Source of the DNA: an uncultured Lachnospiraceae bacterium
Lineage (GTDB): Bacteria; Bacillota; Clostridia; Lachnospirales; Lachnospiraceae
DNA: 64,000 nucleotides
NCBI GenBank assembly: GCA_902770965.1
Contig: CACXUY010000005.1
Location: 62,001 to 126,000 of the forward strand
Direction: 5' to 3'
The notes under the pieces were generated by a model. It had not been told where the DNA came from and made no database searches. It saw only the letters and a program-made list of their open reading frames with translations. A program made the position numbers and the translations under genes. Below, one piece after another: positions 45,201 through 53,894 of the stretch; the stretch's first letter is position 1; every line of letters begins with the position of its first letter.

Positions 45201-47603
45201 TCACGGTGAGATTCCGTATTTCGCGCACAGCTTTGCGTATTCTTTAGATCTTGCGAAGCCATTGAGAACATTCGAGCGGGAATTGCCGTCCTTGAGCGAC
45301 TTGATCCAGGAATTGTATCCGGCAGTGTCCGGCTTCCGGTCGAAGAAGGTTCGGTATAGCCTGGTCACAAACTCAGAGTTGCTTGTCTTCAGCGCCGTAA
45401 ACTCATCGCTGAAGAAGAACCCGTGAGCTGCACTGGATCCCCCGATATCACCGCCTGCTATGGCGCAGGTCCAGCTTATAAGCCCTGACCTGTCTGTCTT
45501 CCTCTCAAGGCAGTAATTGTACAATCTCTCGACAAATGACTTGACATCCCTGTACATATCCATCAGATAAGTCCCATCAAAAGATCCCGGATCGATAGCG
45601 CAGTCATCGCAGATATTGATGAACTCTTTTGATCCCACGAAGCTACGGAAATACTGCCAGCGAAGCTTGTTCTGATTCGTCCAGGTCCTGACTTCGGAGT
45701 CCTTGGGAGTCCTTGCGAACATGGCTCTGTACAGCCTGCGCACAAATTCCTCCTTATTCTTGATGACGCTCTTGCCTTCCTCCCCGAAATAGAAATGAGC
45801 CGCGAGCTCCGCGCCGGTATAGCTTCCATTTTTCAGATTTGCCATCCAACCCTCGATCTCCCTGTCGGATGGAGTGCGGCCAAGAACATGCTTGTAAAGC
45901 CTTATCACCATGTCGCGGCGGTTGCCGAGCTGGTCTGAAGTCACCGAACCGGTGGCAGTCCTGCTGGACTGGATGCTGATACTGTTGGTCCCGGAGGATA
46001 CATTTGCCTTATCGATATTCTTTCCGATATTCACGGTGCCGACCGACACGGCAGAACTCTCTGTGAAGGTAACCCTGCTCGCGTTCGGATTTCGATAAAG
46101 AGTATAGCCCTGAGCGAAGTATTTCGACGTGAGTTCCGCAAGCGTAGAGCTGCCGTCGCTGCCATAGCGGGTGGTCTTCGCTATAGGCGGAGTCTGCTCA
46201 GAAATCTCTATATAAGAGAGCTTTCCGCTGCTGGTGTACCCGACATCCGTCACAATAACAACATGCTTGTCTGGCTTGTTCATGATATCACCGATCTGAA
46301 TGCCATAGATTGACTGGTCGGAGACGCGGTTCGCGCGGTACATAAGAGCGCTCGTGGTTGTCCTGGAGATGTTCCAGCAATAGCTGACAAAAGCGCTGCA
46401 GTCAGAGCTGTAATAAGGTGCCTTCTTGTTGTATGAAGAATAAGATGTGTACATCCTGCTGTTGACATCATTGACCCTGTCGAGGAAAAGCTGCAGGGCA
46501 GAGGTAGAGATGGTCTGATTGTCCTCTTCATACGGAATATAACGTGCGTAAATGGCCTGTCCGTAAGGGATGCCTCTGTAGGTCACGCCCTTCTCAAATA
46601 CTGTTTCGTTCGCCCATCCGCTGATGCTTTTCCTGGGCGTCCAACGGATATTGAGCTGCTGCTTCGCTCGCTTGACCATGTTCTTCTGTCCGCTTGAGAC
46701 ACTGGCAAAAGCGGAGACGGACATCGCCTCTTCTCCGTCAATGGAGTCAAGGACATCGTCCTCAGCCAAATCTATATAGCTCTCTTCCGCCTCGCGCGCT
46801 TCAGCTTCCGCCTGCTGGGCGATCAACTCGGCCTGACCCGTGATCTCTCCGTTATGCTCGCACTCCTCACAGTCGCCGTCAACGAAAATCTCCTCCAGAC
46901 CGATTGAACCTTCCGTGTAAAGCACGAAATTCTCGGAGGTATCATCCTCGGAGAAGACTTCCTCCAGATCCTTCTCATAATCGCTGCCGTCGATGGTTAC
47001 GATGAGCATCCCGTCCTTCACGCTCCAGGAGAAAATGCCGTCCTGAATGAGGCAGCCGTCCGCATAGAGGCTGCGGTTAAAAAGCTCTCCCTTCTGTGAG
47101 ATGATGCCGTACTCAGTGGGGGCAAAACCGTTTATATCCCCATCATCGCATACTACAGATACTTCACCCTGATAATCCAGATAATAAATGTTCCCATCCG
47201 CCAGAAAATATGCATAGCTGCCATTAACCACAGCAAGCTCGTCTATGTCAGTATGCCAGGTCAATTTCGTCTCAATGCTCGAATCCTCAAGATCCATGCG
47301 GTATATAACTGAGCCTGATACATACCACAGCTCTTCATCAAATATGTTGAGGCTTTCTGCGCTGTCGTGCGTGAGCAAAAAAGTGTCGCCATACGAGGTG
47401 CGGAGAATGATGCCATCCTTCTCCGCCGTATACATCGTACCTTCGCGGATGGCAGCTTCTCCGCCGGCTAAAAGCGCCGAAGCGCTGTTTCCGAGCGTGA
47501 ACGTCTCAACGTCTGTGGCGTCGGCATATACAGGAACCGTACCTGATGCTAGTCCCAGCATAATACCGGTTGAAAGCAGAAATGCAAGTTTTCCATGCTG
47601 CAT
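45201..47603 (-). CDS. Secreted NlpC/P60-like cysteine hydrolase with DUF4214 array
   Basis: An 800-residue exported protein. After a signal peptide (about 1-28, ending VYADA), residues about 35-240 are short beta-rich repeats resembling a propeller-type or DUF5050-like sensor. The centre has a papain-like amidase domain with the Cys in DCSAFVSYCW near 400 and the His in DKHVVIVTDV near 446, as in NlpC/P60 or CHAP peptidoglycan hydrolases. Residues about 555-800 are four DUF4214 units ending LCAKYGISP. I start at the ATG at 47603 after AAGGGGGG; the frame is open 36 more codons without a site. It converges on the HlyC-like gene. Confidence 0.82.
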   Translation of the reverse strand: MQHGKLAFLLSTGIMLGLASGTVPVYADATDVETFTLGNSASALLAGGEAAIREGTMYTAEKDGIILRTSYGDTFLLTHDSAESLNIFDEELWYVSGSVIYRMDLEDSSIETKLTWHTDIDELAVVNGSYAYFLADGNIYYLDYQGEVSVVCDDGDINGFAPTEYGIISQKGELFNRSLYADGCLIQDGIFSWSVKDGMLIVTIDGSDYEKDLEEVFSEDDTSENFVLYTEGSIGLEEIFVDGDCEECEHNGEITGQAELIAQQAEAEAREAEESYIDLAEDDVLDSIDGEEAMSVSAFASVSSGQKNMVKRAKQQLNIRWTPRKSISGWANETVFEKGVTYRGIPYGQAIYARYIPYEEDNQTISTSALQLFLDRVNDVNSRMYTSYSSYNKKAPYYSSDCSAFVSYCWNISRTTTSALMYRANRVSDQSIYGIQIGDIMNKPDKHVVIVTDVGYTSSGKLSYIEISEQTPPIAKTTRYGSDGSSTLAELTSKYFAQGYTLYRNPNASRVTFTESSAVSVGTVNIGKNIDKANVSSGTNSISIQSSRTATGSVTSDQLGNRRDMVIRLYKHVLGRTPSDREIEGWMANLKNGSYTGAELAAHFYFGEEGKSVIKNKEEFVRRLYRAMFARTPKDSEVRTWTNQNKLRWQYFRSFVGSKEFINICDDCAIDPGSFDGTYLMDMYRDVKSFVERLYNYCLERKTDRSGLISWTCAIAGGDIGGSSAAHGFFFSDEFTALKTSNSEFVTRLYRTFFDRKPDTAGYNSWIKSLKDGNSRSNVLNGFARSKEYAKLCAKYGISP

Positions 47604-48539
47604 TTTGGTTTCCCCCCTTCTTATGAGGCAGATCACATAGCGCACCAACAAGGCCCCTGTTTCCTCATCAGAGCATCTACAAATTAGATCCACATGTTTT
47701 TTGTTGGTCAAAAGTGATAGATGCCGCGCAGCCGGACCGTCTTCGGATAGCCAAGGCGTAAAAGTGTATAGGACTGGACACTGAAAACCTGAAGTATGAA
47801 AGAACGGCTCTCATGACCTTTTGAGGGCAGTTGCCTACGTATATAAATCATGAGGGCGGATACAGGATTATGATGCCTGGACTCTGAATTCCTGAACAGC
47901 TGCGACACTGCAGGTTACATTTGTCACAAACAGACAAAAAAAACTTGTGTCCAATATCACGCGCGAATAATTTTAGTCATAACTATGTGAAAATAATATA
48001 TTTTATTTTTACATCTACTACATATTCTTTGCGGAAATATTACACAAGACTTAATCATTTTAGCACCCATGGATGGAAAAAACAAGACTGTTTGCCCCAA
48101 TTGATGTGCGTGTCTATTATCTGCATTTATCGAAATATTCTTAAGTAACCCTCTTTCAGGACCATTATTGAGTTTTTAAACAGGCCATGCGGCGCGTTCC
48201 CAGCTAAATTTTATAAAGCACGTTCTTTAGTGCTTTATCATATCCGTCCATAGATTTTCAGTAATTTACCAATCTCGGTAATTCATCAGGCTGTGAAATT
48301 ATCTGTATCGGTAATTGATCGGCCTGCTCTCAGCCTGCTTTTCGGTTTCTGCTTTCTCTTCTGTCGGTTTACATTCATCCCCCTTTGCTTTATAATTGTG
48401 TGGTATCATCGTCATTGTTAATAGAGTCCAGTCACAGGGCGGCACAGACCGGGGGGGATTGTGCGCCTTCACGCTGGTGTGTCCGGATATCCGGCTTCTT
48501 TGATCTGGATATGCCGAGCCTAATATCAGAGGTAAGAAT
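47604..48539. other. 936-base intergenic region between divergent genes
   Basis: No gene is supportable. It is AT-rich in the middle (47920-48180). Two copies of a TCGGTAATT(C/G)ATC sequence lie near 48274 and 48309. I searched for c-di-GMP riboswitch signatures and did not find the conserved core. The promoter for the gene at 48540 lies at its right end. Confidence 0.5.
48368..48396 (+). promoter_or_regulatory. Promoter of the glycosyltransferase-acyltransferase pair
   Basis: TTTACA (48368-48373), a 17-base spacer and TATAAT (48391-48396). The leader is about 137 bases. Confidence 0.75.
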
Positions 48540-49715
48540 ATGAATTCTGTAGACATAATAGTCCCTTGTTACAACGAAGCTGAGGGACTTTCTTTCTTTT
48601 ATGATGAATGCAAGGCCGTCCTGGACAATACGTCCGGTTACCGCTTCAGGTTCATACTTGTGGACGACGGGAGCAGCGACGACACTCTTCCTATCATACA
48701 GGCTCTTGCGAAAAAGAACAGAGATGTTACCTACATTTCCTTCTCAAGGAATTTCGGCAAGGAGGCGGCCATGTTCGCGGGCCTGAAGCATTCCACGGCA
48801 GACCTCGTCGTCATCATGGACGCGGACCTCCAGCATCCCCCCGAGATGATACCGGCCATGCTTGAAGGCATTGAAGAGGGCTATGACTGCTGCGCGGCCC
48901 GCCGCCTCAACCGCGCTGGAGAGCGAGGGCTGTCGAGCCTGTTCTCCTCTCTCTTCTATCACATCAGCAACAGGCTTACTGACATAAAGCTGCCGCAGAA
49001 CGCCGTGGACTACCGTATGATGACGAGGCAGATGGTCGACGCCATTCTCCAGCTTTCCGAATCGGACCGCTTCTCCAAGGGCATATTTGCCTGGGTGGGG
49101 TTTGATACGAAGTGGCTTCCTTACGAGAACGTCGAGAGGCAGCTTGGCACTACCAAGTGGAGCTTCCGAAAGCTTGTATCTTACGCGATTTCAGGCATAT
49201 CGTCCTTCTCCGTCGCGCCGCTTCACTTCGTGACTGATATGGGCTTCACTATTTCCGGAGCCGCGTTTATCTACATTATCGCTACGCTGATCAAGACCTT
49301 CATCACCGGCATCGACGTACCCGGCTATACGACCACCCTGTGCGCGCTGCTCCTGCTTGGCGGCATCATCGAGATGTCGCTTGGCATCCTTGGCGAATAT
49401 ATATCGAAGATATACACCGAGGCGAAGGACCGCCCCCTGTACATCATCAAGCAGACCAATCTCACTGACAGCGGCAGCAGTAAGAATGCCCGCTACACGT
49501 ATAAGCGGATCAGCGGGAGGATGGTCGATGAGACCTGGACTGACATCAGACCGATGTACAGAGCGGATGGCAAAAAGTCCGTCAAAGGTGTTGTCGGGTC
49601 TTCAGATAGGGTCGCCGGATATCCAAGATCAGCAAATACGGTACATGGTGGTTCCGCCGGATCAACCGGCACGATTCATAATAGCGACGACATAGGAGAC
49701 GAATTTAATGACTGA
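48540..49715 (+). CDS. Polyprenyl-phosphate glycosyltransferase, GtrB/DPM1-like (GT2)
   Basis: A 391-residue enzyme expected to move a sugar from a nucleotide donor to undecaprenyl phosphate at the inner membrane face. The GT-A domain (1-215) has IIVPCYNEAEG, LVDDGSSDDT and the metal motif DADLQHPP. Two C-terminal helices (about 235-260 and 270-295) anchor it, followed by EYISKIYTEAKDRP. A polar, Gly/Ser-rich tail of about 75 residues is extra for the family. The acyltransferase gene overlaps its end by eight bases. A GtrA-like flippase candidate is encoded far away at 6640. Confidence 0.88.
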   Translation: MNSVDIIVPCYNEAEGLSFFYDECKAVLDNTSGYRFRFILVDDGSSDDTLPIIQALAKKNRDVTYISFSRNFGKEAAMFAGLKHSTADLVVIMDADLQHPPEMIPAMLEGIEEGYDCCAARRLNRAGERGLSSLFSSLFYHISNRLTDIKLPQNAVDYRMMTRQMVDAILQLSESDRFSKGIFAWVGFDTKWLPYENVERQLGTTKWSFRKLVSYAISGISSFSVAPLHFVTDMGFTISGAAFIYIIATLIKTFITGIDVPGYTTTLCALLLLGGIIEMSLGILGEYISKIYTEAKDRPLYIIKQTNLTDSGSSKNARYTYKRISGRMVDETWTDIRPMYRADGKKSVKGVVGSSDRVAGYPRSANTVHGGSAGSTGTIHNSDDIGDEFND

Positions 49716-50799
49716 AGAACGTAATTACGGAATTGACCTGCTCAAGATCCTCTCCATGTTTATGGTCAGCCTCATGCATGTGCTGTGCCAGGGCGGTCTC
49801 TTCGCCCAATACGAGCACGGAAGCGGCAATTTCGCGGTCGCGCAGGTTCTGCTGGGGCTGTCATTCTGCTCCGTGAACTGCTTTGCCATGGCGACAGGCT
49901 ACATCTGTACAGATCACAGATTCCGCTATGCCAGGATTCTTCCACTGTGGCTGACAACCGTCTTCTATGGGGCGGCTATCACGGGACTGTTCGCGATCAT
50001 CGACCCCACCGTCGTAGACAAGGGCATATGGCAGAAGTCCCTGCTTCCGGTCTGTTCCAGAACCTATTGGTATTTCACGGCATATTTCCTGCTGTTTTTC
50101 ATGATGCCCATGATCAACAAGGCTTACGACAGCATGACGCGTGAGGAAAGCGTGCGGCTGCTTCTTATGCTTTTCGTCATGCTGTCTGTGATGACCACAT
50201 TTCTCCGCGCTTCAGAAACCATGGCTGATCCCTTCGTCATGCAGGACGGCGCCCATCCCTTATGGCTCATTTATATGTACCTCATAGGATCTCATATTAA
50301 GCGGCATGTGACAGTCAGGAAGCATACCCGGCTGAAGGCAATCCTTTTGTTCATGGCCTGCACCGCAGCCATGGCGCTGACCGGAATCTTCATGGAGCAG
50401 TCTCCGCTCTATGTCTACACCTCGCCCGCCGTGGTCATACAGGCGGCCTGCCTCGTTGTATTTCTGGCTAATTCAGACTTCGACCCCGGTCCAAATGTCG
50501 GGAGCGTCCTGCGCTTGATGAGTGCTCTTTCCTTCAGCGTGTATCTGTTCCAGCTCCACCCGATCGTGTGGAACGATGTCCTCAAGGATAAATTCGTGTC
50601 TTATGCCGATTATTCTCCCGTGATGACGGTCGTCTTCACGCTGGGGATAGCCCTGCTGCTCTACTTCGGAGCTTGCGCAGCCGACCTGATACGCTTCGCG
50701 CTGTTCCGCATGCTGCGCATTACAGAGCTGTCTAACGCTCTCTTCATCGCGCTGGGAATAGACAGTAAAAAGAAGCGCAGGGAACCGCGCGGTTTATAA
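49708..50799 (+). CDS. Acyltransferase family 3 membrane protein
   Basis: A 363-residue protein with about ten membrane helices of the OafA/WecH O-acyltransferase family. The N-terminal GIDLLKILSMFMVSLMHV includes the conserved His of the family. It probably adds acetyl or another acyl group to a surface glycan, in keeping with its partner gene. AGGAGA inside the upstream gene precedes the ATG, and the eight-base overlap points to coupled translation. A strong hairpin follows at 50874. Confidence 0.85.
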   Translation: MTEERNYGIDLLKILSMFMVSLMHVLCQGGLFAQYEHGSGNFAVAQVLLGLSFCSVNCFAMATGYICTDHRFRYARILPLWLTTVFYGAAITGLFAIIDPTVVDKGIWQKSLLPVCSRTYWYFTAYFLLFFMMPMINKAYDSMTREESVRLLLMLFVMLSVMTTFLRASETMADPFVMQDGAHPLWLIYMYLIGSHIKRHVTVRKHTRLKAILLFMACTAAMALTGIFMEQSPLYVYTSPAVVIQAACLVVFLANSDFDPGPNVGSVLRLMSALSFSVYLFQLHPIVWNDVLKDKFVSYADYSPVMTVVFTLGIALLLYFGACAADLIRFALFRMLRITELSNALFIALGIDSKKKRREPRGL

Positions 50800-50873
50800 A
50801 AGTGCGTGATTTATAGGATTGTATTTTATTGGACTGTGTGGTTTATAAATCTTTATTCTTTATTGCTTTTATG

Positions 50874-50925
50874 ATCAAGCGATAAACGCCCGGCGTGCTT
50901 CTGCACGCCGGGCGAATCGCTTGAT
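50874..50925. terminator. Strong hairpin between convergent genes
   Basis: The outer arms ATCAAGCGAT/ATCGCTTGAT (50874-50883, 50916-50925) surround a perfect 12-base stem CGCCCGGCGTGC/GCACGCCGGGCG. No T-run follows on either strand, but the position suggests termination. Confidence 0.65.
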
Positions 50926-51006
50926 GCCATAGATCCGGCACATATGGGCTGTAGATTTGGCTCTTCACGTCAGAGCAAAAGATATTAATGTTGTTACAAG
51001 ATCGAA

Positions 51007-52965
51007 TTATAGTCTTAGCCACAACGTAGGGCGGACGGAAACCAAAAAACCTGGTAAATTAAAATCATCATCGATATTGACATTGTAACCGTAATCATAA
51101 CAATCGCCGTCCAATTGGACACCCGCTGCATAGAAACTATCATAACCGGGCGAGCGCAGCCACCACCTACATGCAGCTGTATTAAGAGCAGAATCTGACT
51201 TATAAAGATCATTGCCAACTGCTACACCTTTTCCGATTGCATATGGTGTAGGAATACACTTTCTGTTACTGGATGTGTTAAAATATGATTCTGCTTCTTC
51301 TCTACTAAGCAAAAATATCTTATCTTCTGTACTGTCTCCCCCCTCTGTTTTGTAAGTGGGATTCGCTTCCGTATTAACTGTAACTGAGAGGATCATTTCC
51401 TGTTCTTTTTTAGTGAATGCCTCTTCAAAAAAAGTTGCATTAAGCCACTGCCGCAGGGAACATGTCTCCCAGGTCACACCGATATCTGCCTCGTTATATG
51501 GCTTAGCATCTAAGGCAAATCTGCTAGTCACAAGAATACGATTATCTTCTTTTGCTAGCACAAGCCATTCAATATCCTCTTTTCCATTTGACTCGTCGTT
51601 GTCCTGTTCATATGAGCCAAAAACATAATAAGATCCCTCCCCTATTTTTGCAAGCTCTTGTTGATGCCTCACATCACTGATAGCTAAACGTACCCAAGTA
51701 CTATCTCCATAATCCAGTCCTTTTAAAAGCCTTATTGCCTTCTTGTAATCGCCCTCTTTTATAGATGATATGGCATCATTATACTCAATCGCATTCATAA
51801 TCTCGAATTCTGTCTTAAATGATACTGCAAGATAGAGTATCATAGCTATAAAGCCTATACTTATACAGCACATTATTAGTTTTTTTATCACTATTATTGG
51901 TCTTTTTCCAATACCTCTATTATCGCTTAGATCTCTCTTGTCTAGTTTATTGTCTTCATTATTGTCTCCGCTGGGATTTTTCTCTTGTGGATTCTCCACT
52001 CCATGTTCCTCTTTTAGATACGTCTCTCCTAATGCCTTGCGTTCATTATCAACAACTTTGCGTGCAAAGTCCGCCTTGTCTTCGCTCTGTTTTACCCATT
52101 CATCCGAGTCCTTGAAACCTGCGATACTACGGAACATCTTTGCCGCCGCATTGCAGTCATCCTCACTGCAGGCTTTTTCTAACGCATTTTTAGCGCGCTC
52201 ATATATTGCCGTTTTGCGTTTTAGTTCGTTATCTGCTTTAATCTGAGCATTATACTTTTGCAACAGTACTGAGGGTTCTTCATTTTTCAATAGCTGTACT
52301 GCTTTTTGGTAATAAGCACTCGACTCAAGAGGATTATCAACATCTCCGAGAGCCTCCATACTTGAAACCTGTAACTCTGACATTAATTTGACTAAATAAG
52401 CCCAACCATTTTCAGAATCCTTTTCGAGTACTCTATCACAATACTTGTCAGCTATAGCATATTTTTCTTTCTCAAGGTAAGAAAACGCACACTCCAATAG
52501 CTTTTGAGGTTCAAAATGAAGATTGCACTTCTTTACAATATCCCATGCAATCTCGTCATCGTCCCAATGCTTATCAGCTATATCCAAAATCTGTTTTTGC
52601 ATTACTTCGGTATACCATGTTTCCAATACTACATTGATATCTGATTCCGCAAAGGGATATAGTTTAATCACATATATCCTTATATTTTTTCTGGATGCCG
52701 TTTCATACTCAATACGTAAATAGCTGTCTTCTGAAAAAACATCCCTTGTCGCAAAAAAGATCATAGCATCACAATCGTTAATGTTCTGGCTGATAATCCC
52801 TTTCCAATGCGAGTCCATCGGAATCCCTTCATCGCACCACATCGGCACGCCCATTTCATCCAGGCAATGCGTAATCCCTCTAATAAGCTCAGAACTATCT
52901 CTCTTATAACTTATGAAATAGCGTTTGCCCTGAGTGACAGGCTTAAACCCCAACCTACTTTCCAT
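51007..52965 (-). CDS. TIR-domain transmembrane protein with DUF6273 ectodomain (TIR-1)
   Basis: A 652-residue protein. A TIR domain (about 12-130) starts KRYFISYKRD and keeps the acidic residue expected for NAD cleavage (Glu86 in SYLRIEYETA). Residues 150-340 are helical and TPR-like, with a charged linker. One membrane helix (about 362-382) follows. Outside there would be a short helical stub (about 390-430) and a DUF6273 domain (about 446-652: FGSYEQDND, IEWLVL, LRQWLN, FLLSREEAESYF, WWLRSPG, VRPTLWLRL). The likely topology is TIR in the cytoplasm and sensor outside. It is the last gene of a four-gene operon, AT-rich against its surroundings. GGAG lies eight bases before the ATG. A defence role is inference. 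Confidence 0.85.
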   Translation of the reverse strand: MESRLGFKPVTQGKRYFISYKRDSSELIRGITHCLDEMGVPMWCDEGIPMDSHWKGIISQNINDCDAMIFFATRDVFSEDSYLRIEYETASRKNIRIYVIKLYPFAESDINVVLETWYTEVMQKQILDIADKHWDDDEIAWDIVKKCNLHFEPQKLLECAFSYLEKEKYAIADKYCDRVLEKDSENGWAYLVKLMSELQVSSMEALGDVDNPLESSAYYQKAVQLLKNEEPSVLLQKYNAQIKADNELKRKTAIYERAKNALEKACSEDDCNAAAKMFRSIAGFKDSDEWVKQSEDKADFARKVVDNERKALGETYLKEEHGVENPQEKNPSGDNNEDNKLDKRDLSDNRGIGKRPIIVIKKLIMCCISIGFIAMILYLAVSFKTEFEIMNAIEYNDAISSIKEGDYKKAIRLLKGLDYGDSTWVRLAISDVRHQQELAKIGEGSYYVFGSYEQDNDESNGKEDIEWLVLAKEDNRILVTSRFALDAKPYNEADIGVTWETCSLRQWLNATFFEEAFTKKEQEMILSVTVNTEANPTYKTEGGDSTEDKIFLLSREEAESYFNTSSNRKCIPTPYAIGKGVAVGNDLYKSDSALNTAACRWWLRSPGYDSFYAAGVQLDGDCYDYGYNVNIDDDFNLPGFLVSVRPTLWLRL

Positions 52966-53152
52966 GCTCTTTTCTCCATCTAATCCGGAATGTTCCTCTT
53001 ACCATTCCGTTATTACGGATAAAACGTTTTCATCCTATACATTTATATCAATAAGTCGGATACCATCATATAAAGCATCAACATGTTGCTTTCACAATAA
53101 AATGAGGCATATAATCTAAGATATGAAGATGTTCATATAAAACTGCTTACAA

Positions 53153-53824
53153 TTACACATACTTGAGTATTTTGTGAAGTTTTTCTGAAATACACCTCAC
53201 ACCGATAATATGTTCTTTGCACCACTTTGATATTTTATCATGAATCTCGAAGAAGTAGAACCAAATCAAAAGGATGATAACTACATAAATGATTGTGTCT
53301 ACAACTAGTGCTAAACCAACTACACTGGCATCTCTCCATTCTAAATTTATATGTACAGTATTTACACATGCAAAGAATATCGGACAGAACATCTTGTAAA
53401 ACAAGTCTATTAAGTTGAGCACGATAGGATAGTCTCTTAAGTAGTTCGCACCCTCTCGATCAAAGATGCTGTCTTTTCCCATTACTTCCTGTACTTTTCC
53501 TTCTAACTTATCTAAATATGAATATTGCCGTTCAATATACATGGTAAATTGAATATATCTAATTAACACATAAGCAATAAGAACCCAAATAAATGATTGT
53601 AGAATAGCATTGCCTAACAGCACAGTTGTTTCTAGTTTTTCGCTTATAGTTTCTTTGAGCAGTCCATATATTAAGTCAGGGTTAATGATCAGCAAAAAAG
53701 ATATCGCTTCTAATATGCATAACCCCACAAAGCTCTTGTTGCGACCAGCTTGAGCGTTCTTGACTAATTCGTATGAATCTTTATAATGATCAATGTATGT
53801 TTGCAGTATTGTTTCTTTTTCCAT
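53153..53824 (-). CDS. Multi-pass membrane protein within the TIR operon
   Basis: 223 residues, no family recognised. Four hydrophobic segments come in two pairs (about 31-55 and 69-88; 138-155 and 168-192). A charged loop of about 45 residues between the pairs holds a likely coiled-coil stretch, and a basic amphipathic tail follows. This layout recalls small membrane effectors or SLATT-like proteins of bacterial conflict systems, but no diagnostic motif was seen. AGGAG precedes the ATG; it lies 70 bases after TIR-2 and 187 before TIR-1. Confidence 0.75.
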   Translation of the reverse strand: MEKETILQTYIDHYKDSYELVKNAQAGRNKSFVGLCILEAISFLLIINPDLIYGLLKETISEKLETTVLLGNAILQSFIWVLIAYVLIRYIQFTMYIERQYSYLDKLEGKVQEVMGKDSIFDREGANYLRDYPIVLNLIDLFYKMFCPIFFACVNTVHINLEWRDASVVGLALVVDTIIYVVIILLIWFYFFEIHDKISKWCKEHIIGVRCISEKLHKILKYV

Positions 53825-53894
53825 GATATATCTCCTATCAAGTAATCTCTTGCCTATCCACCTATATTACGCTGCGATAGCCTTCTTCTGTAAT

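Noticed and set aside
47604-48539. c-di-GMP or other riboswitch in the long divergent gap
   Set aside because: A stretch at 47720-47760 looked faintly similar, but the conserved GEMM core sequences are absent.
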